Shown here: positions 25,427-34,239 of the stretch, piece after piece
Layout of the letters: the number at the start of each line of letters is the position of its first letter
How positions within the stretch are numbered: position 1 is the stretch's first letter
NCBI RefSeq assembly: GCF_000010665.1
Contig: NC_012796.1
Span: 3,067,501-3,131,500 of the forward strand
Origin: Solidesulfovibrio magneticus RS-1
GTDB taxonomy: Bacteria > Desulfobacterota > Desulfovibrionia > Desulfovibrionales > Desulfovibrionaceae
Length of the DNA stretch: 64,000 bases
Direction of reading: 5' to 3'
Program-made: the position numbers and the translations under genes
Notes under the pieces: model-generated
What the model was told of the DNA's origin: nothing
The model's input: only the letters and a program-made list of their open reading frames with translations
Database searches by the model: none

Positions 25427-25798
25427 ATGATCCGGGGGCTTGGCATCGACGTGGTGGAACTCGATCGCATCGAGGCCGCCCTGATTCGTTTCGGCGATAG
25501 GTTTCTGGCCCGCATCCTGACGCCGGCCGAACGGGCCGCCCTGCCCCCGATCCCGCTCACCCGCACGGCCGGGCTGTTCGCCGCCAAGGAAGCCGCCGCC
25601 AAGGCCCTGGGCACAGGCTTTGCTCAGGGCGTGGCCTTTCATACCTTGGAAATTCTCTCCGACGCCGCCGGTCGCCCGGCCCTGACGCTCCACGGCCCGG
25701 CCCTGGCCAGGGCCGAGGCCCTTGGCGCGACGTCCTGGCACGTGAGCATCAGCCACAGCCGCGACACCGCCGCCGCCGTGGTGGTGCTCGAAGGCTGA
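25427..25798 (+). CDS. acpS: Holo-[acyl-carrier-protein] synthase
   Basis: 123 residues. Transfers 4'-phosphopantetheine from CoA to ACP. Seen: GLGIDVVELDRIE (Mg-binding Asp), RILTPAER, LFAAKEAAAKALGTGF (catalytic Glu/Lys region), and the C-terminal WHVSISHSRDTAAAVVV. Starts 6 bp after pdxJ and is surely co-transcribed with it. Confidence 0.95.
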   Translation: MIRGLGIDVVELDRIEAALIRFGDRFLARILTPAERAALPPIPLTRTAGLFAAKEAAAKALGTGFAQGVAFHTLEILSDAAGRPALTLHGPALARAEALGATSWHVSISHSRDTAAAVVVLEG

Positions 25799-25846
25799 CC
25801 CGGCTCCCCTCCCCGCTTTCCTCTCATTACAAGCGTGTACGCTCCC

Positions 25847-27160
25847 TCATGGGGCCGGCGCACCGCCTGTCGCCTTGCCTCTGGCCGCCGTAAAGGCCTG
25901 TTTGACGGCCTCGACTTCCTGGGGATGGGTGAACATCTCATAGGCGGTCAGGGCCACGGCCGTGGCGGCCTTTCTCGCCGCCTGCCAGCCTTCGGGCGAG
26001 CCGGCCGCCTCCCGCATGGCGTCGGAGTGCAGGGCCGTGCCCCCGGGCGCGATTTTAAACCACACATTGACCGTGGGATAGGCGTTCCCGACCCGACCCA
26101 GGTCAGAAGAGACGAACTCCGTCCAATCCTTGAGCTGCCCGGCCTCGACGCCGGCCGCCAACAGCCCGCGCCGCGTCGCCTCGATAAGCGGCGCGACAAC
26201 AACCGGCGAGGTCAGGGCCACGCGCGGGGCGACGAATTCCAGCGAGGCCCCCGTGCCGAGCGCCCCGGCCTTGGCGCAGTCGACAAGGCGGGCGTAGGCG
26301 TCGTCCATGGTGGCGGTGTCCAGGGCGCGCACGGCGAATTCCGCCTGGGCCAGCTCCGGCACCACGTTCACCTTGTCGCCGCCCTTGGTCACGATGCCGT
26401 GCAGCCGCACGTCCTGGGGCAAGTGCTGGCGCAGCATGTCGGCGCAGTGGAAGGTCAGCTGGACGGCATTTAAGGCATTGACGCCCTTTTCCGGCGCGGC
26501 GGCGGCATGGGAGGCCTTGCCGTGGAAGGTGAACGTAGCCCGTTTCATGGCCAGAAGGCGCTGGTCCAGGCTCCAGCGGTCGGCCGGATGGGTGATAAGG
26601 ACCACGTCCGCGCCATCGAAATGGCCGCCTTCCAGGAGCGCCACCTTGCCGCCGCCGGCCGATCCCCGTTCCTCGTCGGGGGTGCCCATGACCACCAGCC
26701 GCCCCGGCAGCCCGGGCATGAGCCTGGCCAGGGCGGCGGCGGCCACAAGCCCGCTGCCGGCAATGAGATTGTGGCCGCAGGAATGGCCGTTGGCCAGGGC
26801 GTCGTATTCGAGCATGATAGCGACGGTTGGGCCAGGGGCATTGCCCGCCATCTCGGCCCTGAACGCCGTTTGGGACACGCCTCCCGGCACAAGGTCGGCC
26901 GGGACCGACAGATCGCCAGTGACCGCGAAGCCCAGCCCGGCCAGGGTCTCGCGCAGCAGGGCGCTGCTTTGATGTTCCGCGCCGCCCTGCTCCCTGAGGG
27001 CAAAGATCCGATCCGCCACGTCTCGGCATGTCGGCTCCACGGCGGCCACGCTGTCGGTGACCGCATCGGCCCGACCGACTGCGGGGAAAGCCAGAACCAG
27101 CCCAACCAGGGCCGCAAGCAGCGCGCCCAAGAGCCGCGCCGCGCCAAAGCGTGCCTTCAT
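25847..27160 (-). CDS. Exported M20-family amidohydrolase
   Basis: 437 residues. Signal peptide 1-30 (ALLAALVGLVLAFPAVGRA), so probably periplasmic. M20D-type metallopeptidase features: LEYDALANGHSCGHNLIAGSG (metal and catalytic residues), GTPDEERGSAGGGKV (catalytic Glu), GKASHAAAAPEKGVNALNAV (dimerisation domain) and near the C-terminus VSSDLGRVGNAYPTV. Closest in pattern to aminobenzoyl-glutamate or N-acyl amino acid hydrolases; substrate unknown. The open frame reaches 27892, but ATG 27160 is the start, with AAGGAG 8 nt upstream and the signal peptide following. It lies 110 bp downstream of the aldo/keto reductase gene on the same strand. Confidence 0.85.
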   Translation of the reverse strand: MKARFGAARLLGALLAALVGLVLAFPAVGRADAVTDSVAAVEPTCRDVADRIFALREQGGAEHQSSALLRETLAGLGFAVTGDLSVPADLVPGGVSQTAFRAEMAGNAPGPTVAIMLEYDALANGHSCGHNLIAGSGLVAAAALARLMPGLPGRLVVMGTPDEERGSAGGGKVALLEGGHFDGADVVLITHPADRWSLDQRLLAMKRATFTFHGKASHAAAAPEKGVNALNAVQLTFHCADMLRQHLPQDVRLHGIVTKGGDKVNVVPELAQAEFAVRALDTATMDDAYARLVDCAKAGALGTGASLEFVAPRVALTSPVVVAPLIEATRRGLLAAGVEAGQLKDWTEFVSSDLGRVGNAYPTVNVWFKIAPGGTALHSDAMREAAGSPEGWQAARKAATAVALTAYEMFTHPQEVEAVKQAFTAARGKATGGAPAP

Positions 27161-27270
27161 GCGCTCTCCTTGTAGCGAGGCCCGGGAGCATGGTCGGGCG
27201 GCCGCCGAGCCACCGCCGGGCTTCCGTTCTTCCCATCCCATGGCCCCGGGCCGTCCGGGACCACAGCCGC

Positions 27271-28494
27271 TTAGGCGAGCAGCGACGCCGCGTCCCGCAC
27301 GACCTCGGCAATAGCCAGCCCGCGCGGACAGGCCGCCTGGGCCGGGGAGAAATCCATGGAGCCAAGCCCCGCGCGCACGCTCTCGGGCAGGCTGGCGAAC
27401 AGCTCCCGGGCGATCTCCCGCTCGCCGTAGTCGCGGTAATACATCATGGCCCGCATGACGTCGGCCACAGGCACGGCGCCGCCCATGGCCGCGCCGCAGA
27501 TGGACGAACACCCGGCGCAGTAGTCGCCGCAGGTGGCCTCGGCGTAGCGGCGCAGGGACTCGAAATCCTCGCGCGCCAGGGCCGTGCGGTCCCGGGCGGC
27601 GGCCACGTTGGCTCCGAGGATGGTGAGGTTGGGCATTTGCGAGCAGATGGAGGCGATGTCGGGATTGTTCCAGACCGCTTTGAGCTTGGCCTGCTTGTCG
27701 GTGAAACCCTTTTCCAGGAACCGGCCGGCCATGTCGAGTTCGGCCGGGCTGTCGGATTTGACCGGCCCGCCGCCCTGGGTCTTCATGGCCACGACCCCGA
27801 TACCGGCCTTTTTGCAGGCGGCCAGGGCCTGGCGCATCTTGGCCTCGTGCATGAGGCGGAAGTTGTAGGAGATCATGCAGGCGTCGATCCAATCGAGGCC
27901 GGCCGCGCCCTGCAGACAGTCTTCCATGTTGTTGTGGGTGCTGAAGCCGAAGTTTTTGATCTTACCGGCCTTTTTGGCCTTGGCCGCCCAGTCTTTGAGC
28001 TGGCCGTCGAGTTCGGCCGGCGACGAGATGGCGTGGATGTAGAACAGCTCCACATGGTCGGTCTTGAGCCGGGCCAGGGCGGCGTCCAGGCGTTCGTCGA
28101 AGTTGCCGCCCTTGGGCGTGAGCTTGGTGGTCAGGACGATCTGGCTCCGCGCTTCGGGATTGCGGGCGAAAAACCGGCCGAAGCCTTCCTCGGACAGGCC
28201 GTTGCCGTAGGCCTCGGCCGTGTCCCAGAAGTTGATGCCCCAGCCCAGGGCCTGCTTGAGCAGCAGCTGGTTGTTGACCGTGTCGAACATGCCGCCGAGG
28301 TTGAGGATCGAAACCTCCATCCCGGTCTTGCCCAGGGTGCGCCGGGGCATGGCCGCGCCGCCGGCCTCGGGCTTTTCCTCGGCCGCCGTGGCCACCGTCG
28401 GCAGCGCGCCAAGACCGGCCACGGCCAGTCCACCCATGCCCAGGGTCTTCATGAGCTCGCGCCGGGTCAACCCGGCCTGGTTGTCTTTTGCCAT
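27271..28494 (-). CDS. Tat-exported aldo/keto reductase with C-terminal Fe-S motif
   Basis: 407 residues. Tat signal TRRELMKTLG at 10-19 and hydrophobic GGLAVAGLGALP, so probably exported folded with cofactor. AKR core: tetrad Asp and Tyr in NFWDTAEAYGN, Lys in LTTKLTPKG, His in LFYIHAIS. The C-terminal domain carries a cysteine cluster CGDYCAGCSSICG (C-x3-C-x2-C-x3-C) and a later CPRG, as in ferredoxin-like AKRs that hold a 4Fe-4S cluster. Start 28494 has GGAGG 7 nt upstream. Last gene of a four-gene redox module; 14 bp follow the polyferredoxin stop. The physiological substrate is unknown. Confidence 0.88.
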   Translation of the reverse strand: MAKDNQAGLTRRELMKTLGMGGLAVAGLGALPTVATAAEEKPEAGGAAMPRRTLGKTGMEVSILNLGGMFDTVNNQLLLKQALGWGINFWDTAEAYGNGLSEEGFGRFFARNPEARSQIVLTTKLTPKGGNFDERLDAALARLKTDHVELFYIHAISSPAELDGQLKDWAAKAKKAGKIKNFGFSTHNNMEDCLQGAAGLDWIDACMISYNFRLMHEAKMRQALAACKKAGIGVVAMKTQGGGPVKSDSPAELDMAGRFLEKGFTDKQAKLKAVWNNPDIASICSQMPNLTILGANVAAARDRTALAREDFESLRRYAEATCGDYCAGCSSICGAAMGGAVPVADVMRAMMYYRDYGEREIARELFASLPESVRAGLGSMDFSPAQAACPRGLAIAEVVRDAASLLA

Positions 28495-28508
28495 GGAAAA
28501 CCTCCTTT

Positions 28509-30248
28509 TCAGGCCAACATGCGGCCGGGACCGGACCGCGACTCGTTTTCGCTGGTGACGCGTATGGCCCGAAGGCCGGAAACCGGACACTCGTGTTCGC
28601 ACATGCCGCAGCCCACGCACCGGGCCGGGTCCACCTGAGGCTGCATCAGATGGATAAGCACCTCGACCTCGCGCCCGGGAGCGGCTCCGGGCAGGGCGGC
28701 GGCCAGGGCCAGCTCGGTCCCGCCGCCGCCGACCAGCCGCACCGGGGTGGCCTCGGGCGCGCCAAGGAGCCGAACGTAATAGTCGCCGCTGGCCGCATTG
28801 CCGGACACGGCCAAGGGCCGGGCCAGGGCCAGGGTCGCTCCGCGCGCGCCAGCCAGGGACAAACGGCCGCCACGCACCGGCTCGAAGACCTCGCGCACGA
28901 AGATGGCCTTGGGACTGACCGGGCAGACTTCCTGGCAGACGATGCACGGCCGGCCCATGGCCCAGGGCAGGCAGCGCGTGCGATCGACAAAGGCCGTGCC
29001 CAGGCGGATAGGGCCGGCGGCGGCATAGTCGCCCTGGCCGAGCTTTTCCTGAAGGCCGAGCGGCCGGATGGCCGCCGTGGGGCAGACCTGGCCGCAGGCG
29101 ATGCAGTTTGGCTGACAACCCGAGCGGCCCAGGCGGTAGTTGAGGACCGGCGTCCACAGCCCGATGAGCCCGGCCGTCGTGACCGACGGCTGGATGATGT
29201 TGGACGGACAGGCCCGCATGCACTGGCCGCAGCGAATGCAGCGGGCCAGGAAGCGCTCCTCGTCCAGGGAACCGGGCGGCCGGATGAGCAAGGGCGAACG
29301 GCCAAGGCCGGCGGCGTCCTCCACCCGCCACAGCGGCGCGCTGAAGGCTCCGGCCGCGCCGGCGGCCAGGAGCGCCACCGCCCCGCGCCTGGAGAAATCG
29401 GGCAGGGCCGTTTCCCCGGCGGCCGAAGCCCGGCCGGCAAAGCCGATGCGCCCCGAGGGGCAGCGGTCCAGGCAGTTGCAGCACAACAAGCACTCGCTGA
29501 CGACAAGCGTCCCGGACGGCCGGCAGCCGCCTTCGCAGTGGGACTCGCACAAGCGGCAGTCGCCGCAGCTCTTGTCCGTGGCCTTGCCGATGCGCCAGGG
29601 AGCGACCCGGGCGGCCAAACCGAAAAGCGCCCCCAAGGGGCAGATGAACCGGCAGAAGAACCGGGGCAGCACGGCGTTCAGGGCCAGGATGGCCAGAAAA
29701 ACGAGTCCGATCCACCACACGCCTTCGTAGTGCCGGGGCGCGTCGTGGACGACGCCCACGCCCGGGTCGGCCAGGGGGAGCAAGGCCAGATTGACGCTGC
29801 GAAACGCCAGCGGCAACGGGTCGAGGAGTCCGGTTTGCAGGCCGCCCAAGGCGGCGCAGCCCAGGAAAAAGGCCAATAAGGCGTATTTGACGGCCTGGGC
29901 GCGGCCGGGATGGTTGTCCTCGGCCCGATCCTTGGGGCCAAGGGTCAGCCGGGCCAGCCAGCCCGTCATCTGGTTGAGCGTCCCCAGGGGACAGACGAAA
30001 CCGCAGAAAAACCGGCCGACAAACAACGTCAGGGCCAGTACGCCAAGGCCCCAAAGCAAGGGCGCGTACAGGGTGTGCGTGGCCAGCATGGTCCCCAGGG
30101 CGGTCAGCGGGTCCAAGGACAGCAGCCAGTTGATGGGCCAGCCACGCAGCTGCAGGAAGCCGGCCCCCACCGTGGCCACGAGACAAAACCAGAAAAACAG
30201 GAGCAGGAAAAAGCCTTGGCTGACCCGGCGGGCGACGACGATGCGCAT
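28509..30248 (-). CDS. Membrane polyferredoxin, NapH/MauN-like
   Basis: 579 residues. N-terminal membrane part with about five helices and two NapH-type motifs at helix ends (FFCGFVCPLG and FFCRFICPLG). Then a Cys-rich cytoplasmic or periplasmic part with about six cluster motifs, including CGDCRLCESHC, CLLCCNCLDRCP, CIRCGQCMRACP, CIACGQVCP, CIVCQEVCP and CVGCGMCEHECP near the C-terminus. A hydrophobic segment in the middle (VALLAAGAAGAFSA) follows SRRGA, recalling an internal Tat-like segment. It should carry electrons across or along the membrane between the quinone pool or a periplasmic donor and the associated Tat-exported proteins. The DUF362 gene ends 4 bp upstream. Confidence 0.9.
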   Translation of the reverse strand: MRIVVARRVSQGFFLLLFFWFCLVATVGAGFLQLRGWPINWLLSLDPLTALGTMLATHTLYAPLLWGLGVLALTLFVGRFFCGFVCPLGTLNQMTGWLARLTLGPKDRAEDNHPGRAQAVKYALLAFFLGCAALGGLQTGLLDPLPLAFRSVNLALLPLADPGVGVVHDAPRHYEGVWWIGLVFLAILALNAVLPRFFCRFICPLGALFGLAARVAPWRIGKATDKSCGDCRLCESHCEGGCRPSGTLVVSECLLCCNCLDRCPSGRIGFAGRASAAGETALPDFSRRGAVALLAAGAAGAFSAPLWRVEDAAGLGRSPLLIRPPGSLDEERFLARCIRCGQCMRACPSNIIQPSVTTAGLIGLWTPVLNYRLGRSGCQPNCIACGQVCPTAAIRPLGLQEKLGQGDYAAAGPIRLGTAFVDRTRCLPWAMGRPCIVCQEVCPVSPKAIFVREVFEPVRGGRLSLAGARGATLALARPLAVSGNAASGDYYVRLLGAPEATPVRLVGGGGTELALAAALPGAAPGREVEVLIHLMQPQVDPARCVGCGMCEHECPVSGLRAIRVTSENESRSGPGRMLA

Positions 30249-30252
30249 GTCC

Positions 30253-31314
30253 CTACTCCGCCGCCTTGTCGAGGGTCATCGTCACCGGGGCCAGGGAGGC
30301 CACGTCCATGGTGCCCACCCCGGCCGCCTGGGCCAGGGCCAGATAGGGCAGATCGTCCGGCGTTCGTCCCAAGAGGGCCACGCCGAGCGTGTCGGCGGCC
30401 ACGGGGTCGGCGGAGAAAATCATCGTATTGGTGGCCTTGAGATCGGCCAGGGAGCCGCCGGTGGGGCCGTTGGCCATCATGGCGCTCACGCCGTCAAGCA
30501 CGACCAGGGTCGGGCGCAGGAGCTGGCCCAACTCGGCGATGACGCCGTTTATGTCCTGGTGGAAGATGTTTCGCCGCCCGCCCAGGAGGCCGTAGAAATT
30601 TTTGAGGCTCATGGAGGCCCCGGCCCGCTGGTGGTCCTTGACCGGCGAGAGCGCGATGACCTTGGTGACGCCGGCAAAGGCTCCGGCCAGGACCGGCCAG
30701 TCCGTGAGGAGCCGGCCGCCGGGCAGGGTCAGGGGCGAAAACAGGGCCGGCCGAGGCAGGAGGATGGTCGCGCCGGAGCTTCGCGCCGCGCCGGCCAGTC
30801 CCGAGACCTCGAAACAGCTTTCCGGGCTATTGATGGGATTGTCGGTAACGACCACCCGGGCCGCCCCGGCTGCCCGGCAGGCCTCCACGGCGGCGGCGAG
30901 CAAATCCGGGTGGGTTGTGGCCCCGAGGATGGCCGGCGAGGCAAAGGCGGCGTTGACCTTGAGCAGCACCACGTCGCCCCGGGAGACGAAGGCCTCCATA
31001 CCGCCCAGGGCCTTGACGCCAAGATCGAACATGGCCTTGCGGTCCGCGCCGTGGACCGTGGCCAGCCGGGGCTTGCCGGGGGGCGGTGCGGCGGCGCGGA
31101 AATCGCCCAGACTGGCCAGCACCTTGCCCCCGGCCATCCCCGCCGGCCCCTTGGGATCGTAGAGAGCCGCGCCAAGGCCCCCGGCGGCCACGGCCAAGAT
31201 CGACGCCCCGGCCAGCCGGCGCAAGAATTGCCGGCGATCAAGCCCCTGGCGCAGGTCGGGCGCGCCTGGATCGGTACCGCCACCGGTGACGGCGGGCTTT
31301 TGCGGCAAAGTCAT
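30253..31314 (-). CDS. Tat-exported DUF362-domain protein
   Basis: 353 residues. Twin-arginine signal DRRQFLRRLAG at 26-36 with a hydrophobic stretch after it. The rest is a DUF362 domain: VLLKVNAAFASP, VVVTDNPINSPE, VIALSPVKDHQRAGASMSLKNFYG, VVLDGVSAMMANGP and FSADPVAADTLGVALLG. The biochemical role of DUF362 is not established; members often occur with ferredoxins. Its start overlaps the stop of the upstream DUF6599-type gene by 4 bp, showing translational coupling. Confidence 0.87.
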   Translation of the reverse strand: MTLPQKPAVTGGGTDPGAPDLRQGLDRRQFLRRLAGASILAVAAGGLGAALYDPKGPAGMAGGKVLASLGDFRAAAPPPGKPRLATVHGADRKAMFDLGVKALGGMEAFVSRGDVVLLKVNAAFASPAILGATTHPDLLAAAVEACRAAGAARVVVTDNPINSPESCFEVSGLAGAARSSGATILLPRPALFSPLTLPGGRLLTDWPVLAGAFAGVTKVIALSPVKDHQRAGASMSLKNFYGLLGGRRNIFHQDINGVIAELGQLLRPTLVVLDGVSAMMANGPTGGSLADLKATNTMIFSADPVAADTLGVALLGRTPDDLPYLALAQAAGVGTMDVASLAPVTMTLDKAAE

Positions 31315-32351
31315 GGCGTCACGTCCTTGAGGCTGGCCGCCAGCCTGGCAGTCAATTCCACGGCGGCCTCCAGGTTGACGGCGTCGTGGACGCCGGCCAG
31401 GAGCCGGCCTTGTGTCCAGAGAATCTCAAAGGAACCCTCGGTCCCCAGCACCACGGCTCCGGCCGGCAGCTTGGCCTCGGCCGGAGGCGGCGTGGCGGCG
31501 TAGCCGTTTTGCTTGAGGAAACCGGCAAAGGCCCGGGCGTCGGCGGCGGCCGCCTCGGCCGTGTCGCGCTCGGCCAGAAAGGCCGTGGCCGGACCGGCCG
31601 GCAAGGCGTACTCGGCCGTGTAGACGTTGGAAAAACCTTCCAGGCCCATAGCGTCCGAAGCGGCCAGCCGCACGCTGCCGGGCATCAAGCCCTCGTCCGG
31701 AAACAGCCCCTTGACGTCTCGGGCAGCCCCCTGCCCGGCTGCGGCGGCATCGCCCGCCGGCAGGGCCTCGGCCAGTTTCTGGGCCAGGGCGGCCAGGGCC
31801 GGTCCGGTGGCCGCCTCAGCCCGGTCGGCCGTCATTTCCACGTAGCGGTTGCCCTTGGTGAAATAGAGGGCATTTTCCGTGGCGTAGGCGTCCGGGGAGA
31901 CCGGGCTGGGCCTGGCCCCAGGCCGGCGCTGGGAGCTTAAGACGGCAAAGGCGTCGGTGGGCGTGGCCTGGGTGTAGACGGCGACCTCCAGACGCGTCCC
32001 ATCGGGCAGCCTAAAAGGTCGTATAGACATTTCCTGAAAATTGGCGGCGAGATACAGCTCGGCCTTGCCGTCGATGCGATCGGATAGGGTTTCGGGGTCA
32101 TAGCTTTCCACCGGCCCGGCCGGCAGGGCTCCGGGCAGGCTCTCCAGCCAGGCGGCGTCGGCAAAGCTCCGGCCCGAAGCTTGGGAAGCGGCTACGCCCG
32201 GCGGAGGGGGCGGACTCAGCGCCACCAACACGGCGGGGTTCAGGCGCGATTGGGCCAGCCCCAGCCAGACGACGATGGCGGTAAGGACCGTCAACACGCC
32301 CCAGGCCGTCCTGCGCTCCTGCCGCGAAACATGTTTGCGTCTTGCCGCCAT
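31311..32351 (-). CDS. Membrane-anchored DUF6599-like protein
   Basis: 346 residues. Basic N-terminus (ARRKHVSRQERR), one membrane helix about 17-33, then a soluble domain outside the membrane: LPAGPVESYDPETLSDRIDGKAELYLAANF, EVAVYTQATPTDAFAVLSSQRR and ALYFTKGNRYVEM. This combination (a sugar-like or redox partner domain scoring the 'dAF' pattern) matches my memory of DUF6599 proteins, which often sit beside DUF362 and polyferredoxin genes. Function unknown. First gene of the four-gene module. Confidence 0.65.
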   Translation of the reverse strand: MAARRKHVSRQERRTAWGVLTVLTAIVVWLGLAQSRLNPAVLVALSPPPPPGVAASQASGRSFADAAWLESLPGALPAGPVESYDPETLSDRIDGKAELYLAANFQEMSIRPFRLPDGTRLEVAVYTQATPTDAFAVLSSQRRPGARPSPVSPDAYATENALYFTKGNRYVEMTADRAEAATGPALAALAQKLAEALPAGDAAAAGQGAARDVKGLFPDEGLMPGSVRLAASDAMGLEGFSNVYTAEYALPAGPATAFLAERDTAEAAAADARAFAGFLKQNGYAATPPPAEAKLPAGAVVLGTEGSFEILWTQGRLLAGVHDAVNLEAAVELTARLAASLKDVTP

Positions 32352-32463
32352 GGCTGCTCCGTCCGAGATCCGCTGGCGGCCCTTTCCTGGGACGCCCTGG
32401 GTACGAAATGCCTGACGCGCCGCCGCGCGTCACGCTGCCGCCGTTTGCATCATGAGGCCGGGG

Positions 32464-33084
32464 CTACCGGGCCACCGGCTCCCCCTTGGAGCAGTCGTAA
32501 CGCGGGGGGCAGGCCGTTGCGGTTGCCAGCAGTTCCTGGGGCGACGTGGCGTCGAGTTCGCCGTTTCGCAGCACGAACCGCATCTCGCCGGCCACGGGAA
32601 AACCGTCGGCAATGGCCTTTTCCAGACGCTTGACCGCGACGGCGTATTCCGGCTCGGCCTTGTTCTTGTGGAATTGGCGTCGCCATTCGATCCACTGCTT
32701 GGGATTCATGGCGCTCTGGTCGAGGAAGACGAAATCGGTCAGGCCGTCCGAGCAATCCTGCTCCAGGTAGAGCGTGTACTCGAAGACCGGGTTGGCCGGA
32801 TCGCGCTTGTCGAGCCGCTCCTTCTCGCTGTCCTCGATGAGCCAGGAGGTCTTGCAGGAACGACTGGCCGCGAACTCCCCGACCGGTCCGAAGAGAAAGG
32901 CCGGCCGGCCTTCGTCGGCAATGAAAAAGCCGTCGAGAAAGGCCTTGGGCGGCGCATAGGGGATCAGTCCCAGGGATTGGCGCAGATTCGCGGCCCGCGG
33001 ACTTTGGGCCGTGGCCGGGCAAGTGCCAAAGAGCAGTGTGAAAACCATCGCCGTGGCCGCAAAAGACGGGAAAAACCGCTGCAT
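32464..33084 (-). CDS. Secreted protein of unknown function
   Basis: 206 residues. Signal peptide 1-26 (FAATAMVFTLLFG, then ATAQ). The mature part has four or five Cys that could form disulfides (SRSCKTSW, LEQDCSDGL, TACPPRYDCSKG). I recognise no domain. The frame opens at 33156, but ATG 33084 begins the signal peptide. Between TonB and the DUF6599-type gene on the same strand, with gaps of about 120 bp each side. Confidence 0.65.
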   Translation of the reverse strand: MQRFFPSFAATAMVFTLLFGTCPATAQSPRAANLRQSLGLIPYAPPKAFLDGFFIADEGRPAFLFGPVGEFAASRSCKTSWLIEDSEKERLDKRDPANPVFEYTLYLEQDCSDGLTDFVFLDQSAMNPKQWIEWRRQFHKNKAEPEYAVAVKRLEKAIADGFPVAGEMRFVLRNGELDATSPQELLATATACPPRYDCSKGEPVAR

Positions 33085-33207
33085 GGCGCACCCCCACGGT
33101 CGTGAAAGGGAAACCGAGGATGCCTGCCAACTACCAACCCTGCCCGGCGAAGGCAAGCCTTGTGGCCAAGGGCCTCGACCAAACGGGCCGCCTGCGCCCT
33201 GGCCGGA

Positions 33208-34239
33208 TCAGTTGATCCTGAACCGGATGGTGAGCGTCGCCCGGCTGGCCACGGTCTGTCCACCCCGCTTGGCCGGGGAAAAAGACGAAGCGCGAACGGC
33301 CTTGACCGCCTCTTCCGCGAATTCCAGGCCGCTGTGCTCCAGCACCTCGACGTTACGCAGCCCGCCGGCGGCATCAATGAAAAGCCGCAGCGACACCTTG
33401 CCCTCCAGGTTGGCCCGCTTGGCTTCGCTGGGATAGCTCGGCAACGACCGGCGTCGGAAGCACGGCCCGTCGCCCTGGCCGAATTGGCCGACGAAATCGC
33501 CGCCGCCGCCCCCGCCCGGCCCGTCGCCGCTCAAACCGCCATGACCCGGACCATGCCCCGACCCATGGCCCTCGCCGGGGCCGGCCGGTCCCGTGCCGGA
33601 CGGTCCCGGAGAGGCCTCGGCCACAGACGGCCCGGCGACGGCCGCCGACGCAACGGTCTTGGCCGTCGTCGGCTTGTCCTGGGGACGCAGAGCCTTGGCC
33701 GGAGGCTGGACTGGCGGCTTGGCCTGGGGCTTGGGCTTGGGAGGCGGCTGGGGTTGGGGCTGCGGCCGGAGTTCGGGCGACTTGGGGGCTTCAGGGTCCG
33801 GCAGCAGCACGGTTTCGGGCGAAGCAAGGGGCTTCTCCTCAAGAACCGGCGCGGCGTCCGGCGGCATAGTCTCTGCCGCCGACCCCATGTCTGCCGCCTG
33901 GGCGACCATCGGCAGGACAGGACCTGCTACCCGCCCAGCAACGGGCAACCCGTCGCCGCCGCCAGGCAGCCGACCATCCCCGCCCGCGCCAGCCGGACCG
34001 GCCAGGCCGGCCAGATCAATCTCCACCACCGGTTCGGCCACGGGCAAATTTTGGGACAAGTCCAGCAGGCCGGCCCAGACCAAGCCGATAACAGCCAGGC
34101 TGTGCAGGGCGCAGGAAATCGCCGCGCACAGCCACGGCCGGGCCTTGCCGGACCGAGCCGGAACAGCCGTGTCCAGGCAGCGGGCCAGAGCGGCCAGGCT
34201 GGCGTCGTGCTGCGCTTCCTCGTCGGCCATCATCGTCAT
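33208..34239 (-). CDS. tonB: Energy transducer TonB
   Basis: 343 residues. Cytoplasmic N-terminus of about 35 residues, one membrane helix (about 38-58, CAAISCALHSLAVIGLVWAG), a long periplasmic linker rich in Pro, Gly and Lys (PQPQPQPPPKPKPQAKPP type), and a TonB C-terminal domain from about 265: PSYPSEAKRANLEGKVSLRL, VEVLEHSGLEFAEEAVKAVR. It couples the proton-motive force to outer-membrane receptors. Divergent from the TonB-dependent receptor at 35019, so likely dedicated to it. exbB/exbD are not in the window. The linker is unusually Gly-rich near residues 225-255. Confidence 0.93.
   Translation of the reverse strand: MTMMADEEAQHDASLAALARCLDTAVPARSGKARPWLCAAISCALHSLAVIGLVWAGLLDLSQNLPVAEPVVEIDLAGLAGPAGAGGDGRLPGGGDGLPVAGRVAGPVLPMVAQAADMGSAAETMPPDAAPVLEEKPLASPETVLLPDPEAPKSPELRPQPQPQPPPKPKPQAKPPVQPPAKALRPQDKPTTAKTVASAAVAGPSVAEASPGPSGTGPAGPGEGHGSGHGPGHGGLSGDGPGGGGGGDFVGQFGQGDGPCFRRRSLPSYPSEAKRANLEGKVSLRLFIDAAGGLRNVEVLEHSGLEFAEEAVKAVRASSFSPAKRGGQTVASRATLTIRFRIN

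Noticed and set aside
27271-30186. 971-residue single protein on minus
   Set aside because: Only the last 407 residues (from ATG 28494 with a good ribosome site and Tat signal) are coding; the rest is an out-of-frame reading of the polyferredoxin gene.
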